From Rickettsiales bacterium (GTDB taxonomy: Bacteria > Pseudomonadota > Alphaproteobacteria > Rickettsiales > UBA1997), in NCBI GenBank assembly GCA_028040005.1, contig JAOFKK010000003.1, forward strand, positions 1-23,353: 23,353 nucleotides of DNA, given 5' to 3'. The notes beneath the pieces were generated by a model, which did no database searches, was not told the origin of the DNA, and saw nothing but the letters and a program-made list of their open reading frames with translations. Shown here piece after piece: positions 1 to 8,806 of the stretch (positions within the stretch are counted from its first letter, which is position 1; each line of letters begins with the position of its first letter). The translations under genes were made by a program, and so were the position numbers.

Positions 1-262
1 TATTTTCTATAGAATCTACTGCCTTTTTAGATGAAAAAGGCTTAAAATTATCCTGAAATTTAGATAATAATTCTGCCAATTCTTCACCAACAAGATCAGG
101 CCTAACTGATAAAAACTGACCTAATTTAACAAATACAGGCCCTGCAAATTTTAAGAATAAATATATAGCTTTTTCCTCATAAAATGGAAAAAAGATTAAA
201 AAGATTACAAAATAAATAAATAATTTAACTATATTTAATATAGATTTAATAAATAGGATCAT
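1..262 (-). CDS. ubiB: UbiB/ABC1-family protein kinase-like protein, N-terminal fragment (cut by window edge)
   Basis: The first 87 codons read from an ATG at 260-262 and are still open at position 1, so only the N-terminus is present. Residues 45-58 carry the family hallmark KxGQ (K46-L-G-Q49) inside VKLGQFLSVRPDLV, followed by an EELAxLLSKFQD stretch typical of the UbiB/ABC1/ADCK group. These atypical kinases/ATPases support ubiquinone biosynthesis at the inner membrane. A hydrophobic segment at about residues 8-26 precedes the hallmark. The catalytic lysine, ExD and metal-binding residues would lie beyond the left edge and cannot be checked. The N-terminus before KxGQ is somewhat shorter than in E. 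coli UbiB. It follows the DUF2867 gene by 28 nt on the same strand, so co-transcription is likely. Identity is well supported; integrity is unknown. Confidence 0.82.
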   Translation of the reverse strand, partial: MILFIKSILNIVKLFIYFVIFLIFFPFYEEKAIYLFLKFAGPVFVKLGQFLSVRPDLVGEELAELLSKFQDNFKPFSSKKAVDSIEN

Positions 263-290
263 TTTAATGATTTGTAAATTTTAAATATAA

Positions 291-767
291 TTATATAAGG
301 GACTTTAAACCAAATCTTACAATCTTTTTGTGAAAAATAGCAACTAATTTTATATAAAAATACCCGACAATATTATGAGTCTTTACAGATGTAATTAAAT
401 ATAAATTATTTTTATTTTTTATTTCTAAATTGATCATGACATCCAAATGTGAATCTTTATTTGTTAAGATTAGTGAATTATCTGAATATTCTTCAATATT
501 AAAAAAATCAATTTTATTTGAGTCTCTAACAATTCTTTTTCCTAAAAAACCATTTAAAGCCCTAACGCCAAAGAGTCCAAAAATTTTATCCCTTATTTTA
601 AATAAAAAATTTAATTTTGATAATCTTTGAGTGATTTTGTAATAAATATCCAAAATTGATAAATTAGAGTCAATATTTGTAACCAAAAAACAGTCAGAAA
701 AAATAATATCTTTCATGTCCTTGGAAATTAATTTACTATCCTTGGGCAGGTCAATTTCTAAAATCAT
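291..767 (-). CDS. DUF2867-family protein
   Basis: A 158-residue protein that resembles DUF2867 proteins. A short N-terminal segment precedes a FxKIRDxIFGLFGVRAL-like stretch (about residues 56-71), a central NKDSHLDVMINLEIK stretch (about 103-117) that matches the 'D.HLDFR' region of the family, and a C-terminal 'HNIVGYFYIKLVAIFHKKIVR' tail (about 131-151) typical of the family. There is no signal peptide and no catalytic motif I can name; the function of the family is not established. It sits between the ankyrin-repeat gene (27 nt upstream) and ubiB (28 nt downstream), all on the minus strand, and could belong to a three-gene transcript. The assignment comes from recalled family pattern, not a search. 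Confidence 0.65.
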   Translation of the reverse strand: MILEIDLPKDSKLISKDMKDIIFSDCFLVTNIDSNLSILDIYYKITQRLSKLNFLFKIRDKIFGLFGVRALNGFLGKRIVRDSNKIDFFNIEEYSDNSLILTNKDSHLDVMINLEIKNKNNLYLITSVKTHNIVGYFYIKLVAIFHKKIVRFGLKSLI

Positions 768-794
768 AATTTTAAGATAAATTTTAGTATAATA

Positions 795-2003
795 TCATTC
801 CCACTTACCATTTAACTCATTAATGATTGATCTTTTAACAATAATTTGTTTTTCAGCTCCATATCTTAATAACAATTGCATTACCACATTATTGCCAGTA
901 TTTCTTGCGATATCAAAGGCTGTTTGATTATTTTTATCAGATGCGTTAAGATCAACCTTATCATCAGCCAAATAATCAATAATTGGCAAATAGCCAGTTC
1001 TGACCGCCTGTATTAGATATGTCTCACCAAAATTATTTCTTATATCTAAATTAGCGCCAGATTCAACAAGCATTTTTAGCATTTCATAATCACCCATTTT
1101 AATAGCAATATTTACCGCATTTTGACCTAATTTATTCTTTAAATCAGGATTAGCACCGGCAGCAAGTAAGCTCGCAACTATAGTTCTTCTCTTTAGGGAG
1201 GTGGCAAAAAGTAATGGTGTATCACCAAAATCATTATAAATATTAATATTATAAATTTGCCTTAAAAGAGCGTTAAATTCATTAATATCATTCGTTCCAA
1301 TCTCATTAAATAGCAAAGTTACCTTATTAAAATATCCTGTTAAAATTGGATGGTGAATATTTTCATCACTAAAGCCTGCAGCAAGTAATGGTGGAGGAAT
1401 ATCTGTTGTTAAAAAATCTGGAGGATTTTTAGGGACTGGCTTAGGATAGCCTTTATCAAAAACAGGCTCTTCTGACACTAAATCATCATCAAAAAATATG
1501 ACATTACTGGCATTTTCAATTACCGTCTTAACATCTTCATTATTATACTCTTCTTCTTTTTTATTAACAATATTATCAATCTTGCTAACTACTTTATTTT
1601 TAACATCCTTAACATTAATTTCTTGAGCTTTGTTTTTAATATCTTTTGCTATTTTTGGGCTATTATTAGAAAAAAACCCCCCTATTTTAGAGAAGCTATT
1701 TTTAATATTATCGGTAAATGAAGAATTGCCACTATCTTCGCTGGTAATCTTATCGTAATCCTTGTTATTATCTATTTTTTCCTGATTATCACTTACCTCT
1801 TCACCATCTATTTTTTCTTTATCATCAATTAATAATCTTTGTAATGATGACTGACCCTGATCTGGCTTTTGATTTTTATCACTAACCTCCTCAGCCTCTT
1901 GATTTAAATTATCCAAACCAAGAGACTCAAGATCTATATTATTACCATTTTTGGCTAAAGCAAAATTTGCAAAAATTATAATAACATAAAAAAATATTCT
2001 CAT
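795..2003 (-). CDS. Secreted ankyrin-repeat protein
   Basis: A 402-residue protein with a Sec signal peptide at its N-terminus (hydrophobic FFYVIIIFANFALA, probable cleavage after residue 17). A long acidic, Asn/Asp/Lys-rich low-complexity region (about 20-170) is followed by a Pro-rich stretch (about 185-205, with PKPVPKNPPDF). The C-terminus holds about four ankyrin repeats (about residues 258-387), recognisable by GDTPLLFA, GQNAVNIAIKMGDYEMLKMLVESGANLDIRN-type units, GETYLIQA and NQTAFDIARNTG. Ankyrin repeats bind proteins. Secreted members in intracellular bacteria are often effectors, but the signal peptide here points first to the periplasm, so an effector role is inference. The start is supported by the signal peptide and by a promoter whose -10 box ends only 8 nt before the ATG. 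It heads a minus-strand run with the DUF2867 gene and ubiB. Confidence 0.85.
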   Translation of the reverse strand: MRIFFYVIIIFANFALAKNGNNIDLESLGLDNLNQEAEEVSDKNQKPDQGQSSLQRLLIDDKEKIDGEEVSDNQEKIDNNKDYDKITSEDSGNSSFTDNIKNSFSKIGGFFSNNSPKIAKDIKNKAQEINVKDVKNKVVSKIDNIVNKKEEEYNNEDVKTVIENASNVIFFDDDLVSEEPVFDKGYPKPVPKNPPDFLTTDIPPPLLAAGFSDENIHHPILTGYFNKVTLLFNEIGTNDINEFNALLRQIYNINIYNDFGDTPLLFATSLKRRTIVASLLAAGANPDLKNKLGQNAVNIAIKMGDYEMLKMLVESGANLDIRNNFGETYLIQAVRTGYLPIIDYLADDKVDLNASDKNNQTAFDIARNTGNNVVMQLLLRYGAEKQIIVKRSIINELNGKWE

Positions 2004-2011
2004 TATAGCAA

Positions 2012-2041
2012 ATTATATGAATGGTACAAAGGGAATATCAA
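2012..2041 (-). promoter_or_regulatory. Sigma70-type promoter of the ankyrin gene, near-leaderless
   Basis: On the minus strand TTGATA (2041-2036), an 18-nt spacer, and a perfect TATAAT (2017-2012) precede the ATG at 2003. The expected transcription start, about 7 nt after the -10 box, falls almost on the start codon, so the mRNA would have little or no 5' leader. No Shine-Dalgarno sequence is present. Confidence 0.55.
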
Positions 2042-2200
2042 TACAAGCAGATAACATAAGTAAGGATGATATAATTATAAGATTTTTTATCATGATTTTA
2101 GGATTTAATTAATAACATTTAACATATTAAAAGATAGGAAATATTTTTCTACAATATAATCATTTTAAATTCTTTTTTAAATTAAATATCTTGAGATTTA

Positions 2201-2209
2201 TGATATAAT
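2201..2209 (+). promoter_or_regulatory. Extended -10 promoter of sodB
   Basis: TGATATAAT fits an extended -10 element (TGn followed by TATAAT at 2204-2209), 44 nt before the sodB start. No good -35 hexamer lies 17 nt upstream (position 2181 reads ATTAAA), which is normal for extended -10 promoters. The surrounding 250-nt divergent region is too A/T-rich for other boxes to be called confidently. Confidence 0.45.
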
Positions 2210-2253
2210 TAATATATTTTTATTTGATATAAATAACAATTAAACATAAAATC

Positions 2254-2850
2254 ATGACTATTACTTTACCAAGCTTACCTTACGATAAAAAAGATTTAGA
2301 ACCTTTTATCTCTGAAAATACCCTTAATTTTCATCATGGTAAACATCACCAAACATATGTTACCAATCTTAATAATTTAATTGCCGATACTGATTTAAAA
2401 AACAAATCCCTTGAAGAAATTATCAATATCTCAAGAGATAATAAGCAAGCTGGTATTTTTAATAATGCTGCTCAAATTTGGAACCACACCTTCTATTGGA
2501 ACTCGATGAAAAAAAACGGCGGTGGCAAACCAGCGGGCAAATTACTTGCTAAAATTGAAGAAGATTTTGGCTCTTTTGATAAATTTGTTGAAGAGTTTAA
2601 AATTGCTGGCGCAACTCAATTTGGCTCTGGCTGGGCATGGCTTGTTGCTGGTGAAAATAACAAATTACAAATAATTAAAACCCCAAATGCCGAAACTCCA
2701 TTAGGCACTAATTTAAAACCATTAATTACTATGGATGTTTGGGAGCATGCTTATTATCTAGATTTTCAAAATGCTAGACCAAAATATATTGAAACCTTCT
2801 TAAATAATCTAGTAAATTGGGATTTTGCTTTAGAAAATCTTGAAAATTAA
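2254..2850 (+). CDS. sodB: Superoxide dismutase, iron type
   Basis: A 198-residue cytosolic Fe superoxide dismutase that converts superoxide to oxygen and hydrogen peroxide. The four metal ligands are visible: H27 (in NFHHGKHH), H78 (in AAQIWNHTFYW), and D161 and H165 (in the C-terminal DVWEHAYYLD signature). Q74 within NNAAQIWNH is in the position of the active-site glutamine of iron enzymes, which in Mn enzymes is supplied from the other domain. Length matches the family (about 190-200). There is no signal peptide. The ATG start gives the canonical N-terminus ending in LPY (residues 8-10). The 3' end overlaps the bioC-like gene by 11 nt, which suggests translational coupling. An extended -10 promoter lies upstream. 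Confidence 0.97.
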   Translation: MTITLPSLPYDKKDLEPFISENTLNFHHGKHHQTYVTNLNNLIADTDLKNKSLEEIINISRDNKQAGIFNNAAQIWNHTFYWNSMKKNGGGKPAGKLLAKIEEDFGSFDKFVEEFKIAGATQFGSGWAWLVAGENNKLQIIKTPNAETPLGTNLKPLITMDVWEHAYYLDFQNARPKYIETFLNNLVNWDFALENLEN

Positions 2851-3547
2851 AAATAATTTTAACAAGGCGGCAAAAATCTACAACCAAAATGCTATTTTGC
2901 AAAAACAAGTAGCCCATAATTTAGTAGATTTTTGCCTTCCCTTTATCAAGGATTCCTCAAAAATTATCGATCTTGGCTCTGGAACTGGCTTTTTACACGA
3001 TATTATCAGCCAAAAACAACAAATCCCTAACTTCTACTCCTTAGATTTAGCACTTAATATGCTAAAAGAGTCAAAATGCAGCTTTAAAATTAACTCTGAT
3101 ATTAATCTCCTACCATTGCAAAAAAACTCCTTTGATTTAACGATCTCTTCTCTTGCACTACAGTGGATTGATAATTTTGATTCAGTTTTTAAGCAAATTC
3201 ACAATATTTTAAAGCCTAAAGGGTGCTTTTTATTTTCAATCATTGGCAAAAATAGCCTTCCTAATATTCAAAAATTAAATATAAAAAATCTTAATATTAA
3301 TAATTTTCCTGATCAAAAATTACTCGAAGATCATCTGCGAATATTTTCTTCATTTAATATTGTTACAAAAAAGATTACCCTAAAATATAATAATTATTAT
3401 GATCTATTACAATCTATGAAAAAAATCGGAGCAGGATCGCCCCTTAATAATAATTCACATATTAATATTTCGGATTTAAGAAAATTAATGGCCATAAAAG
3501 ATATTTATGAAGATTGGAATATAATTTATGTAATTGCAAAAAAATAA
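2840..3547 (+). CDS. bioC: BioC-like SAM-dependent methyltransferase (malonyl-ACP O-methyltransferase)
   Basis: A 235-residue class I SAM methyltransferase. Motif I is IIDLGSGTGFL (about residues 42-52), motif II DLALNML, and the post-II region has LPLQKNSFDLTISSLALQWIDN, as in BioC proteins. The N-terminal FNKAAKIYNQNAILQKQVA and the C-terminal LLQSMKKIGAGSPL (about 189-202) are typical of BioC, which methylates malonyl-ACP at the start of biotin synthesis. The start codon is TTG at 2840: an in-frame TAG at 2831-2833 leaves no room further upstream, and no ATG lies near the conserved N-terminus. It overlaps sodB by 11 nt. No other biotin gene is in the window, so its pathway partner is unseen. 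A closely related methyltransferase of another role (for example NDUFAF5-like) is the main alternative. Confidence 0.75.
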   Translation: MKIKNNFNKAAKIYNQNAILQKQVAHNLVDFCLPFIKDSSKIIDLGSGTGFLHDIISQKQQIPNFYSLDLALNMLKESKCSFKINSDINLLPLQKNSFDLTISSLALQWIDNFDSVFKQIHNILKPKGCFLFSIIGKNSLPNIQKLNIKNLNINNFPDQKLLEDHLRIFSSFNIVTKKITLKYNNYYDLLQSMKKIGAGSPLNNNSHINISDLRKLMAIKDIYEDWNIIYVIAKK

Positions 3548-3615
3548 AAATTAAAGGGTGGTGTGTTGCGATAAGAGGTCGCTGATTGGCATTATATATT
3601 GATAAATATAATCTT

Positions 3616-5076
3616 TTAAAATTTTAATTCAAAATCCAACCTCCCCTCCTGACCCAGATCAATCTTTTTAATTATTTGGCCATTTTTATCAATAATAGCT
3701 GTAACGCCAGAATTAGCCACCCTAATTACTGGAATTTGATTTTCAATGGCACGCATTCTTGCCATATTCAAATGTTGATAGGGGCCAGAACTTACTCCAA
3801 ACCAGGCATCATTAGTAATGTTAATAATAAAATCTGGCTTATTATCATGATCAAACACCTTCCAAGGAAAAATAATTTCATAACAAATTAAAGGGCTAAA
3901 AGATATATCATCAGATAATTGAATGGTTTTATTTCCACCACCAGAGCTAAAATCCAAAGAACCATAAGTTATTTTTGACAAAAAAGGTAAAAATTGTGAT
4001 AATGGAATATATTCTCCAAATGGTACTAAATGCGATTTATCATAAAAATTAATAATTTTAGCATCTGAATTAATTACAAAAAGTGAATTCCAAATTTGTT
4101 TTAATTTATTATCCTTATCATAACCAGCTCTTAATGCACCCGTAATCAACTTAGAGCCTTTTGGAATTGCTTCCGATATTTTATTTAATAAAAATTTATT
4201 TTCATTACCCAAGACATAAGGTGTTGACGCTTCTGACCAAATAATATAATCTGGCTTTTGACCCTCTCTATTATCAAAATCACCTTTGGAATATGTAATA
4301 TTTTTTAAAAAAGAATTATATCTTTCTTCCTTACTCCATTTATCTTCTTGTTTAATATTAGGCTGAATTAAGCGAATCTTAATTGATTTTAATTGCTTAT
4401 TACCAGAATTTATTTGTAAATGACCAAAAATTACAATAAAAATTAATAAAATAGCGCAAAATAATAAATAAATTTTATTTTTTAACTTTGTAAAATCATT
4501 TTTATAACAAAAATAAGGAATTGTAAAAAATATGATGGCGACAAAACTTAAGCCATAAATACCAATTTTTGATGCAATTTGTGGCATTAAGTTCCAGAAA
4601 AACAAACTATATCCAAGCAAATTCCAGGGCAAGCCACTAAATAAAATAGAGCGTAAAATTTCAAAAATTATCCATAAACAAGCAAATAAAAATATTTTGA
4701 TAATTTTATCCTTGATAGCAAATTTATCGATAATTTTACAATAAAAATAGCAGCATAAAGCAACATAAAGCGCCAAAGCAGCAGGAATTAACGATAATGA
4801 AAATGGTAATAACCACCAAAATTGCGCAATATCAACAAAAAGTGAAATAGAAATCCAATAAAGACCAGCAGCAAAATGACCAAAGGCAAAAAACCAACCG
4901 AGATAAAATGCCTCTCTAGCATTTTTAACCCTTCTCCCATCAAGCAATATTAATAAGACAGAAAATGCCAAAAAACCAATAGGGAAAAACCCGATTGGCG
5001 CAAATAAAAGAGCGGTCAATAAACCTAAAATAAAAAGACAAGTTTTTTGATAATTAACAATAAACTTCATATTCAA
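3616..5076 (-). CDS. lnt: Apolipoprotein N-acyltransferase
   Basis: A 486-residue inner-membrane enzyme that adds the third acyl chain to lipoproteins in the periplasm. The N-terminal ~220 residues are hydrophobic, with about six to seven membrane segments, and contain the family stretch GLPWNLLGYS (148-157). The C-terminal nitrilase domain (about 232-480) shows the complete catalytic triad: E282 (in IIWSEAS), K347 (in FYDKSHLVPFGEYIPL) and C398 (in PLICYEIIFP). ITNDAWFGVSSGPYQHLNMARMRAIE-like sequence (about 420-445) is also diagnostic. Two ATGs lie three codons apart (MNMKF), so the start could be 6 nt shorter. It is convergent with the bioC-like gene (68 nt between stops) and has its own 5' region of about 210 nt. 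Confidence 0.95.
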   Translation of the reverse strand: MNMKFIVNYQKTCLFILGLLTALLFAPIGFFPIGFLAFSVLLILLDGRRVKNAREAFYLGWFFAFGHFAAGLYWISISLFVDIAQFWWLLPFSLSLIPAALALYVALCCYFYCKIIDKFAIKDKIIKIFLFACLWIIFEILRSILFSGLPWNLLGYSLFFWNLMPQIASKIGIYGLSFVAIIFFTIPYFCYKNDFTKLKNKIYLLFCAILLIFIVIFGHLQINSGNKQLKSIKIRLIQPNIKQEDKWSKEERYNSFLKNITYSKGDFDNREGQKPDYIIWSEASTPYVLGNENKFLLNKISEAIPKGSKLITGALRAGYDKDNKLKQIWNSLFVINSDAKIINFYDKSHLVPFGEYIPLSQFLPFLSKITYGSLDFSSGGGNKTIQLSDDISFSPLICYEIIFPWKVFDHDNKPDFIINITNDAWFGVSSGPYQHLNMARMRAIENQIPVIRVANSGVTAIIDKNGQIIKKIDLGQEGRLDFELKF

Positions 5077-5286
5077 ATTATATTTTTAATTATACTGAAA
5101 AATAATCTTTTTTAGGATAATATAATTTATCAAAAATAAGTAACCAATTTATAATTGATCTACGCTATTTTTAAAGATTTATACAAAAATTCACCTTAAA
5201 AACTATATATAAATTTAAGCAATCTAGATTCATTTTTTATCTAAAAATATTTTACTATATCGCTTATTTTAAGATGGTAAGTGGTA

Positions 5287-5622
5287 TTATTTCCAATTTT
5301 TAGATTTTTCTTCAAAATAGGATAATATTTTTGCCCTTGCTTTTTTGGCATCGGCGGTTTTGGCGTATTTTTGCCCCCTCCCATCAAGATATCTCATTAG
5401 GTCAATATCACAATTTAACCTTTCAAAGCCAGTTTTTGATTTTGATTTACATTTAAAATTTCTCTTACAAGATTCATCAATTTTATCAATTGCTTTAGCT
5501 TTTAATTTTAAATCTAAATTACCACACCATTTGCCATATTTTGGTAAATTAGCATGAGCATTAGAAATTATAAAAGTAGTAGCGATAATTGCCAAAGGGT
5601 TTAAAATGGTCGTTTTTTTCAT
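5287..5622 (-). CDS. Small secreted cysteine-containing protein, unknown function
   Basis: A 111-residue protein that I do not recognise. The N-terminus is a clear Sec signal peptide: two lysines, a hydrophobic core (about 9-20) and an AHA cleavage site after residue 24. The mature part has about 87 residues and is very lysine-rich. It has four cysteines (33, 52, 58, 71) that could form two disulfides. No known motif is visible. It stands alone on the minus strand between lnt (start 210 nt away) and the autotransporter 3' end. A coding call is supported by the signal peptide and by the spaced cysteines, which are unlikely in random ORFs. Confidence 0.65.
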   Translation of the reverse strand: MKKTTILNPLAIIATTFIISNAHANLPKYGKWCGNLDLKLKAKAIDKIDESCKRNFKCKSKSKTGFERLNCDIDLMRYLDGRGQKYAKTADAKKARAKILSYFEEKSKNWK

Positions 5623-5716
5623 AGTGGTTATGCAATGTATAATTAATTAAACTAAAAACTAGTAATATAATGATATATAAAAAATAAAATACAACTAATT
5701 TATCACAATATATTGT

Positions 5717-8700
5717 CTAAAAATTATATTTAAAATTAATTGATGCTAGGTGAGACATAATATCCGATGAAAAATTACCAAGATATTTAAAGTTAATTAT
5801 TGGCATTTTATCCTTTTGCAAAATATCAATTTCTAAATTTGTAGTTAAATAATCATCATTAATATCAGGTAATGTAATTTGATATTTAGTGCTATTATTA
5901 ACAAAATTCATCTCCATTATCTGATTATTGCTACCAGCAATTTTTTTAGTGATATATACACCAAATTTTGGTCTAAAAATCAATTCTTTATGCTCAATGT
6001 CACTAGATGATTCCAAATCTAAACCCAATTGTAATTTATGTGAATTATAATTATTATCAGCAATATTTAAAGATAAATCACCAGCACCACTCTCATCATA
6101 AGAATCAATTTGATCCCTAAAATATTGATAAGATAATTTTGGAATATAAGAAATTTTTCCCTTATTATATTTATAACCAATTCCCGTTTCTAAATTAGCT
6201 GTAATGCCATTAGTTTTAGACTTCGCTATTCTATTTTCATTCCCTAAATCAATTTTTCTTTCCAGGGAATAAAAATTATAAAAAGAAATTAATTTGTTAA
6301 AACTAAACAACCCCTTTTGATCCTGGCTATAATGCTTATGATATAGGCTAAAACCAATAGCGTTATTTTGGTCATCTTGTAATTCATTACCACCCTCTAT
6401 GTTACTATTAGCATAAAAAATAGATGCTCCTAAAAGATTATTTTTGTTAATTTGGCTATCATAACCAAAAATAAATCCTGAATTTACTGCATCAAAACCA
6501 TTTTGCGTAGAATCTGTTTTATGATGTAAGCTAGATAATAATAAATCACCCCAAATTGAGTTATTTCCTGGTTGAGAAACCTTACTATCAATAATAAAAT
6601 CAATATTATTAGCTAAATTAATATTATTTTTAATATTAGAATTATTCTTAGGAATTAGAGAATTTTGAAATATATTAAACTCTTCCTGACTAGAAATTGA
6701 CAAAAGATTGGAAATCTCCAAATCATTTATTAAATAAGTTACAATATTATAATATTGCTGCCCTAAATTACTAACATTAACAATATTAGAATCCAGATTT
6801 GTAGTAAGAGTTAAAATCTCATCCGAAGCACGAGTTGCGATAGAGGCATTGGCTAAGTAAGAATTATCAGAAAGATTAATATTGGAGGTATTAATGGTTG
6901 CTGCTCCACTATTATTGTCAATAATATCGTCACTTGTTCCTAAATAGCTAGATAATCCAGTGCCAGAAATATTACTATAATCAATATTTATATTAGAAGA
7001 AGAAGTGGTAATTTCATTGGAGCTTGTTGAGGTAATTTTTGCAGCATCAGAAGTTGAGGTAATAACATAATTAACAGTTTTTCCAGATAAATCTAAAGCA
7101 TTATCAACATCAATTATTGAACCAGAAGTTAAGCCAATAGAGCCAGAAGTTAAATTGAAATTATTTACATAAGAAGTAACATTATTATTAATTACAACAT
7201 TATTATTATTGATATTTAAATTATTAAGTCTTGTAGAAGAAGTTCCAAGAGAGGCTGTTATATTTTGCACTCCACTTCCTGATAAATCCAAAGTTCCAGA
7301 TGAGCCAGTAATGGCTGAATTAGCAGCGCTTAAAGCGGTAATATTGCCGGTAACATCCAGTTCATCACCAGAGCCGATTAACAACTCCCCTCCAGAAGAT
7401 GTGTTGCTAAAAGCAACATCTTTTACAAAAATATTTTGATCCAAAGTTACTATATTACTATTTGAACTAGAAATTTGATCAATTCTATTGCTAGAATCAC
7501 CCATTAAAACAGCGATATTTTGGGCAGAAGTGCCACTAAAAGTAATATTATTATTGTTAGAAATAATTTTTGCACCAACAGCTCCAGAATCAACAATATT
7601 ACCAGAAATATTAGAATCTAAATTTAAAGTTAAAATTTTAGAATCAACAATATCAATATTGGCAATATTAAGAGTTCCACTTCCATTTGCGGTAAGGCTA
7701 TTGTCCATATCAAGAGATGAAATATCTAAAATACCATTATTATCAATATCAGTAATTGCATTTAAACGATCAGCATTTTGAACAATATTTAAAGTTGTTA
7801 GATATAAATCTCCAGATAAGTCAACTTCACTTGATTGAATTTGTAAATCATTAAATCTTGATCCCGATGTACCAAAATTTGCGTCAATATCTTGCGTTTG
7901 ACCTGTTAAGATTATTTCCCCCGTACCGCTACTTAATATATAGAAATCATCAATATTAGAATTACTATTGGTAATATTACCATTGAGATGGAAAATAGTA
8001 CTCGAAAGGGTAATTTGAGAATTCTCTTCATTATGATTAAAAACCATATCTTGAATATAGCTAATATTGCCACTATTAAAAGATATACCAGAGGCATTAC
8101 TATTATTAATATTCAAACTATTAACATAAGTTGTAGTTGGACCAGAAACATCATAATCACCAAGAGCCACACCTATTGTTTGGACATTGGAGCCGTTCAA
8201 ATTAATAGAACCATCAGAAGTTGTAATCAAGCGACCGGTAGCAGAATTTTCTGAAACATCTCCAGAAATAGCAATATTATCAAAAATAGCATTAGCATCT
8301 TGATTAAAGGCAATAGTGCCAATATTTGCCTGATTATTAAGGGTTAAATTTTGAGAAATATTAAGATTCTCAGCATCAATTATAGCATTACCAGAGATGG
8401 TTTTAATTGTAATGGAAGATCCTAAATCTTGACCAATGTCAATATTTTGTAAATAAATAGTACCGGAATTTGTAGAATTAATATCACTGGTCTGAGCATC
8501 GTTAACAGTAAAATTCAAGTCACCCAACCTTAAATCGCTTGAACCAATATTATCAATAATAGTTAAATTAGTTGCATCAGTATTAAACTCAATAATACCC
8601 TGATTATCAGTATTTGTTGTAATAGAGTTAATATTTGAAGAATTAGAAACATCAATTGTTAATATATTATCTGAAGCAAATTCTATAGCATCATCACTTG

Positions 8701-8806
8701 CGCTATTATAAGTGCTTAAAGATTGATCACTGCCATTAATAGTGAATATAGTTGCATAAATATTATTAGAAATGCAAATGAGAAATATAAAAAGTAACTT
8801 TTTCAT
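5717..8806 (-). CDS. Autotransporter-domain surface protein with internal repeats
   Basis: Taking the ATG at 8806 gives 1029 residues starting with a good signal peptide (MKKLLFIF, cleavage after IYA, residue 18); a longer ORF to 8872 only adds unlikely residues inside the upstream gene. The passenger (about 19-745) is rich in N, S, T, I and G and shows a beta-helix-like spacing. Four units of about 85-125 residues share xIxLxGxxxQxIxxxLGxxxxRxNxL (near residues 200, 297, 420 and 505). From about residue 750 a beta-barrel begins (SIWGDLLLSSL, then NSGFIFGYDSQ and GASIFYANSNIEGG), ending in alternating strands with a terminal phenylalanine, as in type V autotransporters such as the rickettsial Sca group. 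It should display the passenger on the outer membrane. It is coupled to DUF445 through TAATG. Confidence 0.85.
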   Translation of the reverse strand: MKKLLFIFLICISNNIYATIFTINGSDQSLSTYNSASDDAIEFASDNILTIDVSNSSNINSITTNTDNQGIIEFNTDATNLTIIDNIGSSDLRLGDLNFTVNDAQTSDINSTNSGTIYLQNIDIGQDLGSSITIKTISGNAIIDAENLNISQNLTLNNQANIGTIAFNQDANAIFDNIAISGDVSENSATGRLITTSDGSINLNGSNVQTIGVALGDYDVSGPTTTYVNSLNINNSNASGISFNSGNISYIQDMVFNHNEENSQITLSSTIFHLNGNITNSNSNIDDFYILSSGTGEIILTGQTQDIDANFGTSGSRFNDLQIQSSEVDLSGDLYLTTLNIVQNADRLNAITDIDNNGILDISSLDMDNSLTANGSGTLNIANIDIVDSKILTLNLDSNISGNIVDSGAVGAKIISNNNNITFSGTSAQNIAVLMGDSSNRIDQISSSNSNIVTLDQNIFVKDVAFSNTSSGGELLIGSGDELDVTGNITALSAANSAITGSSGTLDLSGSGVQNITASLGTSSTRLNNLNINNNNVVINNNVTSYVNNFNLTSGSIGLTSGSIIDVDNALDLSGKTVNYVITSTSDAAKITSTSSNEITTSSSNINIDYSNISGTGLSSYLGTSDDIIDNNSGAATINTSNINLSDNSYLANASIATRASDEILTLTTNLDSNIVNVSNLGQQYYNIVTYLINDLEISNLLSISSQEEFNIFQNSLIPKNNSNIKNNINLANNIDFIIDSKVSQPGNNSIWGDLLLSSLHHKTDSTQNGFDAVNSGFIFGYDSQINKNNLLGASIFYANSNIEGGNELQDDQNNAIGFSLYHKHYSQDQKGLFSFNKLISFYNFYSLERKIDLGNENRIAKSKTNGITANLETGIGYKYNKGKISYIPKLSYQYFRDQIDSYDESGAGDLSLNIADNNYNSHKLQLGLDLESSSDIEHKELIFRPKFGVYITKKIAGSNNQIMEMNFVNNSTKYQITLPDINDDYLTTNLEIDILQKDKMPIINFKYLGNFSSDIMSHLASINFKYNF

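Noticed and set aside
790..5300. Similar TAAGTGG strings at the 3' ends of the ankyrin gene (about 805) and the small secreted gene (about 5280)
   Set aside because: They resemble the ATACCACTT repeat end only over 7-9 nt and are mostly explained by coding sequence; no second arm.
7209..8254. Plus-strand ORFs of 76-97 codons opposite the autotransporter gene
   Set aside because: They mirror the repetitive, low-complexity passenger codons and have no start signals or recognisable domains.
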